DNA of 64,000 nucleotides from Undaria pinnatifida (lineage: Eukaryota > Sar > Phaeophyceae > Laminariales > Alariaceae). The notes beneath the pieces are model-generated. The model was not told the origin of the DNA. It saw only the letters and a program-made list of their open reading frames with translations, and did no database searches. A program made the translations under genes and the position numbers. Below, piece by piece: positions 1 to 13,700 of the stretch (the stretch's first letter is position 1; the number at the start of each line of letters is the position of its first letter). The stretch is taken from assembly GCA_012845835.1 (NCBI GenBank), contig JABAKD010000021.1, positions 12,146,795 through 12,210,794 on the forward strand. Reading direction: 5' to 3'.

Positions 1-1241
1 ACCTGTGCCCGTCCTACCGCTAGAAATACGAGCCCGTGTCGCACAACAACAGAGAATAGGACTTGCATTGTAGGAGAATGTGAAACATACAAGGAGGAAC
101 GGGATGCGTTAGAGGAGTAAATGAGGAAATTCGACGTATGTGAGATGGAAGACTTTGGTAGACTAGACTAGCGAGAAAACGATCGCCATCCTAGGAAATA
201 GGTGGTGGCCGCAGACGGCGAAACAGGACGGGGATAGGACAAGCAAACAGTTTCTCTGTAATATATGGAAGAAGGGTAACGAGCGCCTAAATGTTGGGGG
301 TGTCTCTATTAGGAATAGGAACGATGTTCCGTCTCGAAAGGGGTGAGGGGTCAATGGTCGAATGACTAAGGCAAACAACAAATGAGTACGAGCCCTCCCC
401 GCCCCTGCCCGTGCCCTTCGCTACGCCCTTCGAATGCCCTGGCAGGATGACGGAACCAAACAGTGGCGTGCTTTTTCCTCAATATTTTAAACTTCACTCA
501 TCTCGTCCACTGCGGGATATCTAATGCAGCCGACAAAGTAGTCGCCCCACTGACTCGCCCCGCAACAATCAGCCCCATCTCGAACCCGAACCCCAACCTC
601 AGCTTCGACCCTCTTACCGAGCGTAAAAAGCGCAAACCCCTAGCTTTCTCGGCCTCCAGATGTTTCGTCCGCACTCGCCCTTGTCAACAATCGGAGGTCT
701 ACACCAGGGACACCGCGAAGACACCAACACGGTCCACGCATACCGCGAACGCTCCCTCCGACCCCCAGACCCATTCCACGGCAGACGCGCACCGTTTGTT
801 TTCACCGAGCGGCTCCGCACTCGACGAGCTCTATCTCTGTACCTCTCCGACGTAACGAAAAACCTTGTTTGGAGTATCTTGAAGGAGCAACCCGATGAAC
901 AAACCCTCTCACGGCCTAGGCGTACGGTACTAGAATACATACTGCAGTACAAGGACGACATTCGGAAAGGTTTGGGTCGAGGAGCCTCGTAATGAAAAAA
1001 AAAAAAAAACAGCCGAAATGTGCCCTTCTTCTATCGTAGCGCGCGTCTCCAACCTACGGTCAGGATCATCCCACGGAAAGTAGGAGTTGCACATTGTTTT
1101 CGGAAGAAACCTTTCTGGCCGATTCGGGAGAACAAATCGGCAAGTGGAATGGCGTTTTTAAGTATATATATCGTATACCTAGGTAAGACAGGCGCGTAGC
1201 CATGTTAGTCGGGTTGCACAAACGAATGTACTCGAAGTCGT
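1..1241. other. No gene recognised; MITE-end remnant
   Basis: The overlapping ORFs at 463-992 on both strands show no family motif. At 1033-1053 the sequence CTTCTATCGTAGCGCGCGTC resembles the reverse complement of the MITE-1 terminal repeat described near 35 and 42 kb. The missing last b561 exon was sought here and not found. Confidence 0.5.
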
Positions 1242-1385
1242 GATTCGGGTGATTCGGGTGATTCGGGTGATTCGGGTGATTCGGGTGATTCGGGTGATTC
1301 GGGTGATTCGGGTGGTTCAGGTGATGATGGTGATTCGGGTGATGATGGTGGTGATGTTGATGATGGTGATGATGGTGATGATGCG
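1242..1385 (+). repeat. 9-bp minisatellite (GATTCGGGT)n grading into GATGATGGT
   Basis: About 16 tandem 9-bp units. The first eight are nearly perfect GATTCGGGT; the remainder have drifted to GATGATGGT. It lies just beyond the last recognised exon of the peroxidase gene, probably in its next intron. The open frame across it is only a translation of the repeat. Confidence 0.9.
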
Positions 1386-1532
1386 AGGTATTGAGCTCCT
1401 CATGTTAAGAGGTCAGAAAAAAAATTAAAATCTGCTGCACCCGTGGCATGCGGATGACTGTTCGTTCTAACACCAACCCGGACGTCTGCCCCGACCCCAC
1501 GTCTGCCCCAACCCCAACCCCAAGCTTCTTAC

Positions 1533-1782
1533 CCGGTGAAGAAAGGAGAAATTTGCGTGCTTGCCCTCTAGTCCCTTGGTGCGCATCCATCCCGTGAAGA
1601 TCTGTGCGGCCACCGCCGCGATCATGTAGAAGCCCCAGTGTGCGTGCTCGGTGGTGTGATCCCCCCCAGAGGCAACGACGGCGGTAATGCCAAGCGGCAA
1701 CACCGCTTCCGCCGTAAGGATCATGATCTCTTGGTGCATCTCGTACCACTGGCGCCCTGCCCAGTTCACCGTATCACCCTTC
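1533..1782 (-). CDS. Exon 11: b561 helices with three haem histidines
   Basis: One base plus 83 codons, from GGTACAG|GAAGGG to CACCGG|GTAAGA. It encodes GRQWYEMHQEIMILTAEAVL, HAHWGFYMIAAVAAQIFTGW and KHANFSFLHR. The pattern W-x-x-x-H, H-x-x-x-G-x-Y with a downstream Q-x-x-x-G, and N-x-x-x-H is that of cytochrome b561. With HGALM in exon 10 all four haem ligands are present. The final transmembrane helix would lie in another exon; none was recognised in the 1.5 kb to the left edge. Confidence 0.8.
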
Positions 1783-4700
1783 CTGTACCTTCACCGCCAA
1801 ACCGGGTAAAAAGACAGGCTCCAAGCATTATGAACTGCGTAGTATGAGTGTGATGAGCTATCGTATTCTGGGCCGAAACGACAACCACTAGAGTTGAAAA
1901 CAAAAATTCAAGGTAACCTGTATTTTGATAAAATAGGTCACCAGATAAAACAATTAACGTCTTGGTCTGACAATGGAAGAAAAACCGAGTATGGTGGTGG
2001 TGACAATCGAACAAAAAAATCAAGGTCTGAAGACTGGGATTAAATGCCTTATCCGAATTAGAAAATTGAGTGTAGTAAGGTGCATACAATTATTTTGATA
2101 AACCGTATCGACCAAAAAACACAACTGGCTGGCGCCTGTCAAAGCACATGACAAGAATGTATACCAGAGCCGTAATGAAGTACCATGTTACTTCTCGAAA
2201 TCCACAAACACAACTCGATGCCAGGTGCGGAAAAACTCGTCGAGTATATAACACCAGGAGCAAAGCACTATCCGTTGGACGAGCTTCAGGCGCACTTGCA
2301 AAGTTGCGACATCATTGTCTTCGTATATACGAAGAAACATGAAGATACTACAACCATATTTCCAAAACAACACACTACTCCAACATCGAAATGAAAAAGG
2401 CGAGTGGGGAGGGGGGGGGGGGGGTGATGAGTTAGGGGAATCTAGAGAGGTATCTAGGCCTAGGGCGGCGTTGGGGCGGGGAAGCAACGACAGAGACTGG
2501 GTAACATAAAACCTCGGGGTCCATACCTTATGTAATAGATGCCAGTAGGAGCGAGAAACATCCAGGCGATCAGCATCAAAGCTCCGTGGAGAGACTCAAA
2601 GTCTTCGGCGTCATCGCACACTGTCTCCGCGCCCCCGGTTGCAAAGTTAACGGTGGACGCCCCACGGTTACCATTAGGGTGTTGCCCAACCCCTGCCCCC
2701 TCACGGTAGGAGTATATTACCAGGGTATCCTCCGCGCGGTCGATGTCCTATGACGGTAGCGGAAGAAGATACGTGGGAGAAATTTGTGTGGCAAAGCATT
2801 TCAAGTATTTGGTGTCATGTAGGTTTGTTGAGGGATACCGCCTTTGGGGTGGTCGCTTGCTATCGTTACAATTTTCAGCAAACAGGTTCACACAGAACGA
2901 CGGAGGCGGCAGTTGGGGGGGAGAAGGAGGGAGGGGGCGGGGGGGGCGGGGGGAGAAGAAGGGGGCGGGGCGCATTGGCAAAATTTTGGTGTGAGAAGGC
3001 CGGCAGAGGAGATGTTGTTCCCATCTGTATGACCGATGGATTGTCGAAGCGAAGCAGAGTAAGCCGGGCAAACGACCAACGGAAGAGGCCATCTTGAATC
3101 AAGGCGGCATGCCAGGCTTGTCGTTCATATGCTGCGACGGTTGTACGCTAGGAAAGGGGGAACTTTCTTATTATTTGATTACACGGTAAACCCCAGCACG
3201 TGCGGAATACGGAAGGGATAAACATGTTTTTCCTGGGGCTCCCCTCACCAGGAGCTCGATGATACTCAAACCGTAACCTAACGCAAAATATAATGTGGGC
3301 GAGGAATCCGACTCAACAAGCTAATGGCTCCGGTACTTAACAGACAACCCAAATGTTGATTTTCACGATGCTGGATAGTTGCTCGATCACCGACCCCTGT
3401 CAGTCGTAAACTGTCTTGCGGAAGCCTGCTATTTCTACAGGAACACGCGCCTGTTAACTGTGGTGGCATTATCCGGGTTGCAGCAGATTATTCCGCTGCA
3501 CCTGGTGACAAGGAGCGAAACGCATTGTCGTAAAAGGCCCGGAGGGTTCCTGTATCATGCGGTTCTTTCTTGTTTCCAGGATCCCACGTACGCCTGAAAA
3601 GTAACTGTTCTCGACTTCCGTCGATGAAACAAACAAGAAACAAACTGTGAACCTGCCCAGGCACATACTCAAGGTAACTAATATGTAGAGGGTAGCTTGG
3701 TAGGCAGGCAGATGCTATACACACATAACTTGAAGTATGCGCGGCAGCATCAGCTGCAGCAACAACCGTGCTATCAACAAGAGCCGTACAACCAGCAGCA
3801 ACACAACGCCGTGCATCGCCAACAACAGAGATACCTAACATAACAAAACGTAGCAAGAGCGCAAACCCGAGCACGAACATTAACAAGAACAAGAACAAGA
3901 TCAAGATACAAAAGAAACAAGAACAAGAAATATCATGAACAGACCAAGAACAAGATGAAGAACAAGAACAAGACTAGAACAAGAAATATCACGAACAGAC
4001 CAAGAACAAGATCAAGAATAACAAGAGAAAGAACGAGACCAAACCCAAGACCGAGAACAACACCAATGGAAACACTAAGAACAAGAACAAAAACAAGAAC
4101 AAGAACAAGAACAAGAACAAGAACAAGAACAAGAACAAGAACAAGAACAAGAACAAGAACAAGAACAAGAACAAGAACAAGAACAAGAACAAGAACAAGA
4201 ACGACGACGACGACGACGGTGACGACGACGACGACGACGACAAAGACAAAGACAAAGACAAAGACATTACCCGGAAGCAATATTAAAAGCTGTAAAAACA
4301 ACAAGAAAAACAAAAACAATATGCCACGCACCTCTTTCAGGTTGTAATCCTCATCGTCGAGCGAACTCAAATCCCGCAAGAATGTGATTGACGTCCAGCC
4401 GTCCTCCACAGAAACTCCAGTAACATTCAACTCCGGGTTAACCAAATCCGGCGACGGCACCTCTCGTGTTGAAACAGTCGATCGATCGATGCACTCCCCT
4501 TCCGTCGCCGATATCACCTCACAAATGACAAAATCCTGCCCAATACAAAGTTGAGTTGGAGTGGGACCATGGTGACGGTAGGAAGAACGCTACCCCCGTT
4601 CACGTTCGTAGCAGTCAAACAGCCGTTTGCGAAGTTTGCGTGATTTCCCATTGGTTGGAGCCCAACGGCCTCTAAGGTACCGGTATAAGTCAACGAGGTG

Positions 4701-7700
4701 GATACACGTACAAGGGCGCTTTAGACGTTGGAACGAACTGCCTAGCGAGCGCACGAAAGAAAGGCTTTGTCAATGGTCAAACGGCAAAAGGCAAGCCAGC
4801 AATGAGGATGCCCTCTTGCATCCCTACGCCATCCTCGATCAGCCGAAGGCAAGGACGACACGCTTAAACGCGAACTATGAAACCACGCACGCAGGTGATC
4901 AAACGAAGGCATCGTCGTGGAGACGCGGGGAGCGGGGTTTACCTTTCGCAACCCCAACAAAAACCCGGCAATATTTTTTTCAATGTCTCCCCACGAATGC
5001 AGGTGCGTCTTGCAGGTGGATCGAGCGGACAATGTAAACGTGGTCGCCTGCTGCTAAACCGTGCTGGCAGGTTAGCGGTGATGCGACGTAAACTACAAAA
5101 TGATCTATTGGTCACAGGGGGTTTGGGTGCACAAATCACGTGGACCCCGCTGACTGCCGGCTCAGACACGATGAGAACAGCATTTCCTGCCCTTTCGGTC
5201 GACCCTATCACCTCGGGGTGCCGGCAGGCTAGTTCTGAGCCGTGCATGCTGCGGGGCAGGAACGCCCCTTGCGTTCAGTAGTGTGACCTCTCCCACCTGC
5301 GCCGTAAACATGGTGACCCCCCCCCATCCGATTCCCAGCATTCCAGCGTCTCCGATGTCCTTGGCTTTGAGCGTGATGGACAGCATATCTTCGTCCAGAA
5401 GCTGAGGCGACAGCGGCATACAACATGAGTGCCATGACACGTTACAAACGTCAAATTTGGATTTTGTTTTTTACAATGATCCACCACATCAACACTTCGA
5501 CAGAGGTGCGAACAAAGGGCACGGGAGCAAATCGAGAACCTGTTTACGCAAACCTCGCCGTATTGATTGATGTGAATGCTGTGAACTAAACGAACATGTC
5601 GAGCCCATACTGTAATAAATGGGTGCCTACACGTATTCATGGGGCAAGGAGTCCCTCATGAGAATGTCGAGTTTGTGGGATATGCGGCTGAGCGCAATCT
5701 TCGACCACCCTCCATGGTGTAGGCGGGGACATCATCGTTCGTTCACACACCCGCATGTATACGGCCCTGCACCAGACAGGTCCCGAATTATATCAGGGCT
5801 ATATATTTCTTCGGGTTGTATGGCCTCGAGGCCCTCCCCTCTCTACAAACATGCTGTAGTTGCCGACAGGGGTGCGAGGGGGAAGAGGCGTGTAACGGCC
5901 GCCCACTAGTGTGAGTTGGTTGGTTGAAAAAAGTAGAGGATGCCCGAGATGAATGTCGTGCGGCTGACAACCCCCGGGGATGCAAGCATTCAGCGATGAT
6001 GATGATGAAGGTGTTCTCACGTCGTTGTTAAGTGTTGAAATACCCAACCAGGGTTAATCGGCGTTGTGCATAGTAGAGCGATTACGGCGCACATTTATGA
6101 GCTCCTTTTCCTGAACATAGCTCGTGGGTTCAGGGAAAATTGAAACAGGCCTGACAGTGTTAAAAGAGGGGGCCTATTATGATTGGCACGGCGTCCTTGT
6201 AGAAGTCCATACTCACACTCGTAGAGACTTGCTCCACAAAAGGCAATACACCACAGGCTATGGGATGGATTCCACACACGATCCACTCGAACCATTGGGA
6301 CACAGACAGGGAATCGCAGTAGATGGCTTCAGTGAGTTACTATTGTTCCCTGGGCATACCTTTTTGGATTTACACGCTCCCCGTTGTCGAGCAAAGCGTG
6401 TTTTCAATTCGCGCAAGCGGGGGGGGGGCATGATATCGTGCGTGTTCTCGTTCTACACACTATTCCTCCCGATGTCGGGAAGTCAGCGTTGGAACTCGAC
6501 CGGGAGTGTGTGTTCTACCGTACGCATTCGATTTGCGTGCTCGCGCTGTCCTTCCTATCAATGAAATCGGCTCCGGAGTTCGCCCCATTGTGAGATATGT
6601 CCCTCGTGATGCTCAGTACGCACCTCCCAGGAAACTCCGAACGTGTCCGAAGGCGATACTTCCGCCTCGCCCACAGCCTCACAATCCGAGAAACACACCG
6701 TCACCCCCGGCACCGCAAACATCGACAGAGGCAGGTCGGTTACGTTCATAGTGCGGTTGATAACGTCGGACAGAGTGGTCTCAAAAACCGTCTCCATGGT
6801 CCTTCCATGGAAGTGGTACATCCTGTCTCCTGCGATGGTTCGGAAAAGCTGATCGATCCAGGCCTCGAGGAGGAGGTCGCCGAAGACCCCACCCGTGGTA
6901 ACGTCGGCGTCCTCCGCTAGCGCTCCCGTGATAGCGTCGACGTTTTCAATGTCCCCACCGTATGCGTTCGAGATTAACGCGGCCACGCTAGCGTCCGCTG
7001 TAATGTCTGCGAAATCGGCAGCCGCAGTGAGACCGTAAGCCTGGAGTCAACACGAAACACACAACAATATTGACAGGGAGAAGAGGGGAGCAATTATGCG
7101 TAAATACTTATAAATGCCAAATTGTTGTCTCAACTACTTGGTTTGATCAAATGCCCGAGAATTTCGCGGATGCATTGTCACCAAGCGCTCGGTTTAATCG
7201 AACGAATCGGCCGGAAGAGCAAAAAGCGTGCGCGGTCGGAACGAGCTTAAACACGTGCCCACTTCTGAACGAGTGCCTACATTGTGTCTCTGCGGCGAGA
7301 CCAATCGTATTTTACTACGGTCATGGATGAACACCGCCGAGGGTTGGGCAGGCGGGTGCGGGCAGAGGAGCACGGGATTCCCAGGGTTTTTGGTGCATGT
7401 CGGAATGTCGGGGTGCCGATGGTCTGACCTGGACGTAATTATTTACATATGACGCACTAACGGACACCTCTAAATGGTGCGGCGACACCTACAGAATGGG
7501 ACCGATGCCCTGAAAAAAACAACCATTGTGGCAAGAAAAAACGAGCCTGTTGTTACGGCTAGAGGAAGTGATTTTACTCGTGTTTTTCCTGGTTTCTCCT
7601 GGGCATCATTATTGCGGTTGTCGTTCTCAAACCCACACTGTGTAGGGGGGGTGCTCACTCGGTCTGTCGACAACTCTGCCCCCCCCCCCCCCCCCTCCCG

Positions 7701-10700
7701 CAAAAACTCGTCCCTTCTCGCGTTCTTCACTTGATTGCGTTAGTACCTCTAACACCTCCCATCACTCCCTCTCACATGCCTGTAACCATTCCGATACTCA
7801 CTTCTCGGACGCTGTTATACGACGGCAGACCGTGGTCCCTACCCCGTTGCACGGCATCCACTGGAAGCTTGAACAGCGGCGAGAGGTTCGACACCGCGGC
7901 GGAATAGTACGTGTCAATCGCTAACGCAGGGGTAAGCACAGCACCGCGCAGTATATCCCCGACAGCGTTTCGCTCGAACAATCCCGCCAAATCTTCGCAA
8001 GCAAAGGTCAGCTCAACATGGTCTTCCGGGACGGAGACATAGCCCTCTGACACGATGCGAACGGTAGAAGGAAGCGCAGATTCGAAGGCCGCTGCTCCTG
8101 CAATCAGCGTAAAAACGTCAGCGGCAGGGTTGACCGTATTGTCGTAGTCCGACAGTTCGTACAGACGCCTTCGTGCTTGCAGGTCGGGCATCTCCGACGC
8201 TCGTTCAGCGCCCGACCCGTCCCGTACCATGTCCAGGTAGACTGCTGCTGTTCCAGCAGCGTCAGACCCCTCGCGAACCGACATCGCTGTTCGAGCCCTT
8301 CCGCCACCCGCAACGAGTTCAGGCGACACCTGCGGTCGTCCGGCTTCTTCTATAGTGGTGCCCTCCAAGGGCTGCTGGGGCCGTTCCCGTGTACCTCTAT
8401 CGACCGAATCGCCGTTGAACCCCGAACTCGTGAGCCCTTGCGTCTTCCTCCGCCTCTGACGGCGACTATCACCTGTGGTGTCGCTATACGGGTCAAGGGC
8501 CTTGACATTGCTGATTCTGGTGGTGCTGGCTTTGGCGCTGGTGCGGCTGATGCGGCTGGTGCGGCTAGGGTCTCGTCCAAGGGTGTAGATCGAATCGCCC
8601 ATGAGCTGGATGATGAAGTCGTTGGCGACCATATGCTGGAATACCGCGATGGTCCAGCCCCGACATGCCTGGTAGGTGTCCTGCAAGGGGTGAGGAAGAA
8701 AACAACCGTGTTCATAAATGTGAGAGATACGGGGGAAAATTCGCGAATATTTGCTCCGATCTACAACAGCTTGCACCGGTCAGTTGCTGTGCTGTGCGGA
8801 TACACGCGAACAGCCTGACTGGCTTTTGAACCAAGGTCAACAATACAAACGATTGTTGTGTTTTCACCGAAATTCCAGAAGTGGCGGGGCAAAGGCAGTA
8901 GGTCGTTGGTTACTCTTTTGCAGCCTTTTACTATTCTCCTTGGCGTTTTTCGCGCAAGCAAACGGCTGGCACGATAGCTACAGCGCTCATTGGTAGAACA
9001 TTTTGAAGTCTGTAAAGATATCATAGGTTCGAGGGCGACGACGAAGGACGGTTCAGGTGCGCCGCAGCGGGCAACAAGTAAGGCAACCCAGCCAACGCAG
9101 TTGACATAAAAGCAGATAAACATGGGTACAGGGTCCACGAAACCATCGGATGTCGCCACACGAGAACCAACCGACCGACGCGTGGTGGTATTCAGAACTA
9201 TTCACCCATGAGCATGGCGATTGCCATGGCAGAGACACTCCAACGTCTGGCGGTGTCAGCCTTGATTCACTTCGTGCGCGTGGTACGTCAGGGTAGCCCG
9301 GTTTTTCGTGAAATTGAGTCTAATTGACGGGGGCCCTTGACGAAAGAACTAGCCACCACGTTCGGATTCCCTTTAGCGCTGCGAAACCTTTATGTTGTAT
9401 ACCTACATTAGACCATGGTATTGATCAGCAAAGTTGCAGTAAACTATTTCAAACTGTCAATCTGGGGCTCCTCACGCGGGGATTCTAGAGAACGGTATGT
9501 TGGACCCGGCACCGTACCATACATCAGCCCAAACCTTCAACAGCAGGTCGCACAAGCGTTTCTTGCGTGTGACTCTAGGACGTCCCAAAATATACCCCGT
9601 GACACCTCTATCGAACGGCAAACACTGCCGTAAGAAAAACCGCGGGCGCATTAGTTTCCCCTCTAGTGTAATGCTTACGCCCCTGTCAAGCCGATCCCCT
9701 TAGTACGCTGCCCCTGTCGCCGTGCCGGGCGATCCGTCAACAGCAAGACACCTACAGCCCCGATCCAGTTCCTCTTACGGTTTACCGCTGTTACCATCCC
9801 TACCAGCGCATCCAAGCCCATCAGGCCTTCAACATCGTGTTTTCAAGCCCTCTTAACCCCTTTAGAGCCCTAAAATCCCTCCCAATACCAACTCCAAGTA
9901 TGTTTGTTCCAATAAAAAATATTTCCAGTTGTGAAGGCGTTCAGACAGTGCGTGTTCCTTTGTCTGGCGGCTGCCGCTCCCAAGCATAGTGCAGCATAAC
10001 CAACAAATTTTGAGTAGCTGTGGTAGTGTGTTCCTAGTTATTCATTCGTGGCGAGGGTGGATTGCCGGATATTTACGCCGACGCAACTACTGTGTGTATG
10101 AAACATATTGTAGAAACATATGATCGGTATATACCGTAGCATAACACAGTATGCTACTCAGTTAAGGCGATCCCATGGTCTAGAGGATACTGCTATACAA
10201 TATATACCCTTCATTCCACCAATCACACCAACCGTCCTCGTAACCATTAGAGTTTCCCAATGAGGGGTTACGGCGGTGTCCCGAACGAAATCGATCAAAA
10301 TGACGTAGCGGGACTCGATAGTTCACCCATTTCCAGGAATTAATTTGAAACGCATAAGTAAGGCGGCTTGGTCGCGCGGCCATATCGCTCTAGCACACCA
10401 CCGAGGTACCATTGGGGGCTTAAACTGGTCACAGAAAACAAATGATGCTGCCGCATACATGCCATCAGTATTGTCTGCGCAAGCTGAATCGTCGATGACT
10501 AACAACGGTGTATGGCGGGAATGTTCAATGAGACTCAATATTATACAACACTTCACCAAAACAAATCATTTTATGTTTGCGTCATGTCACATCGCACCTC
10601 CAAAGTGCATCAATCACACAACCGCACACGTTTTCAGATTATTTCACCCACCTCGTCGCCTTCGTAGCCATACGTTGGTGCGACATCGATGCAGCAACGG

Positions 10701-13700
10701 TTGTGCTCTAGCAGCAACATGATGTGGAGGGCAAACGTAACTGGAAACCGGGCAGTACGCTGGTCGGGAATCTATTGGTTTCGGGGCAACGGTAACAGGA
10801 GGGACAACAGTTGCAGAGGTTATGGGGGAAGCGGTCGCAGAAATGAGGAAGTAACGTGAGTGGGGCAGGTATGTGTGGTTGCGTCAGATAATGCCACGTG
10901 TGAGTAAACAATAGGCCTGAGGTTACACTAAAAAGATGTGGACCCTGATGACGAGCGGCAGGAAGCTACCTTTGGTGACAAGCGGGTCTGTTGCACCTGC
11001 CTTGGTGGTCACACAGACTTCACGGCCTACGTTTGATGAAGCGACGACGACAAAGCATCTAGCCACCCGCCGGGTGGCGAGCTAGCTGTCCGCAAAACAG
11101 TGAGGTTGTCAACATGCTCTTGTGCACCTCTTCGAAGTTCTGGACGAAAATGTCGCCACGGAATGGTAAGGGAAGACATGTCTACTTCTAGTGCCGACCA
11201 CAAAGAGACACTGCTGCCCCCTCTTCAACTTCAATTCCACATAGGGGCGTAAAACGTAGAACATAGATGAGGCCGAAAGAACATCGATGGACTCCCCTTG
11301 GCGGTGGTTTATGCCCCTTTAAACTTTCAAACTGCTACGTGCTCCGATTGTGACGACTGACGCCCATGTCGATATTCAGCAGGAAGAGAAGAGGTTCATC
11401 GAAGTACTGTCCGAGGTCTAGAAGCGCGCTGTCGTCCGCGTTATGATGTCAAACCACGAATATCCGTTGAGCAACGGCATAGGCTAAACGGGCGTGGTTT
11501 TACTGCTATTATGACTATGCGCTGAAGATTCCGAGCGCAGGATGTTTCACGCTACGATGTGCGACATGACTAACCATCAAAGTAGCATCCGTGTTCCGAA
11601 GCAGCGCCCCCGTTTCCATTATACTGGTTAATCACACAAATCCGAAAAACCACATGAATGCCCAAAGGTCCCGGGTTTTACTGTGGATATTTCGTGGAGG
11701 AAGATATTACCGAGCACGGGAGCGATCATTCGTGCTTGTGAATACGGCTCACCATCCAAGTACCGTCAGTGTTCCGGAAAGGCACCCCCGTTTCCGTCAC
11801 GTTCATGAAACCGCCTTCCTTGGTACGAAACCGCTCCGCCTCCTCGTCACTCCTCCCGTACATGTAGTCCAGGTCGATGAACGAAGTCGCGTAGTTTACA
11901 GGGTTCCTCGTGGTGGAGTTAAACACGGTCGCGTTCGATCGATCGAACGAGATGTCCTCCGAATTCTCCCCCAGGGGACACCAGGCGTCGAAAGATACGC
12001 CACCGTCGTCGCAAGGAATGTCGAACGGTTCAGAGAAGTTGTCGGCAGTGAGGGATAGGTCATACGTGATAAGCTGTCCCCAAGCAATGAATACCGCGCT
12101 TTTCGTTGACACGGTGGCCGTCGATGACAAGAAGACGTCGGTGGCGACCTCCCTGCGAGTAGGGTTCGACGCCCAAAAGCGGGTGTTAGTGTTCCCGTTT
12201 GTTTTTCGTTTTGGTGAACACCTCAGAGACGTTGTCGCGAGTGAGTGACAGATCGTGGGTGATAAACTGCCCCCGGGTCTCGAACACAGCCCACTCTGAG
12301 GAGGAGGCGAACGTACATGATACAGCTACGTACACTGAAACTTGTCTACGAATAGGACACAGTAGCGAGGCGGTAGCGACCGTCTCGCCGTCGGGAGGAG
12401 GGCGGAGACGGTAGAGGTGGTGATGGTACTGTATTGTGGTAGAAATTAATAGCGAGGTAAGGGGTGGGCTCGAAATGATGATTAGAAGACGTCAGTCATC
12501 ACTTCCATGGGAATAAACCGTCTTTCGGAAGATGTTTGTAGACAATGGGCGAGTGTTTCGTCGTGCGAACGAGTCGCAAAAAACACATTCGGAGACGTAA
12601 ATTGCGTGTTACAGCGAGCTTATATTCGTCGCGACGCAACATATCACGGTTGTGGAGTCAGAACAAAGCAAGGGGAGGACAGGATGGGAGAAATCAGTAA
12701 CAACCCTTTGAGACACTACATCAAAATAATAATCGTAAGGTATGACCTTTGTACCGAACGTGTACCCAACACGACATTGGGACAGCTTTGATATTCATGT
12801 TACGGAGGAAGTGACGGAGGAAACGTACTAGAGTGATTCGCGCCAAACCACGTGTTTTCCATCCGTCCTAGCGACATTCTACCCCACGATGCACCGTTGC
12901 CATGGCCAAGTTAACGGGGGGGGCACTTTTTGGGTCTGGCATTTCAGTGGCCCACGGCCACTCACAAGAGGTAGATACCCTGCTGCATTGCACGTCACAA
13001 GCGCTTGTTGCAGTTATTTTTCGTTAAATGCACCGTCCTTGAATAATTTGTTGTCAGCCTCGCGATTATGACCACCGGTAAGGAACAGGGCTGCTTACGT
13101 CTGCGGCCTGATCTCGGTATTGAACATGGCGTTCTTCCGCTGCCGTTTGCAGGGGTCCTGTACAGCATATCACCGAGCTTACCCTATCGAACGGGAAAAT
13201 CGGTGTTTCGACGTATCTGCAGTTCGACTTGCCTTGCCGTCGGTCGATCGTCCCCCGGGGGAGTTGAGACGCCGTCCGCATAGTCACCGCCGGCCACCGC
13301 GCGCACCTGTCCGTGGTAGCATACAGTTAGGTGCTTACCCAAATCGCAAAATCGCACGGTCATCGAGCTTTGCCATATTCGTGCGGGTTTGCTGCTTTTG
13401 TAACCAACCACAACCTTACCAGGCCGGGTAGGAAACTGATGCGAGTAATCACTTGAGTATTGGATGCCCCAGTCGTTCCTACCCAATTTCGTTTGAATAC
13501 CAGAGCAATGACGGCGCAGGAGACACATCGATCGATCGGAAATAATCGCAATCAGTCACGTAAGACATGGCCGCCTATACCATAATATCTAGCCTTCTCC
13601 ACCGCATGTCGCGGTTTGTGGGAAAATATTTCAAGGACACTGACTAGGGAAATCGAAAGGGATTGGTGCGACGGTGCCCCGGTACAAAAGGTTGATAGCA

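Noticed and set aside
3933-4517. 194-residue minus ORF with long Leu/Val repeats
   Set aside because: Only the part up to 4332 is an exon (DOMON); the rest is the translation of a hexanucleotide microsatellite.
8177-8818. 213-residue plus ORF
   Set aside because: Antisense shadow of peroxidase exon 6; no family motif, whereas the minus strand carries RGRDHGLPSYN.
11050-11165. Candidate for the missing peroxidase exon (GDIFVQNFEEV on the minus strand)
   Set aside because: It has a GD but lacks the R-x-x-E pattern, and no suitable splice sites in the required phases were found.
12660-12725. Peroxidase-like EISNN on the plus strand
   Set aside because: It is on the opposite strand to the gene and isolated; judged a coincidence.
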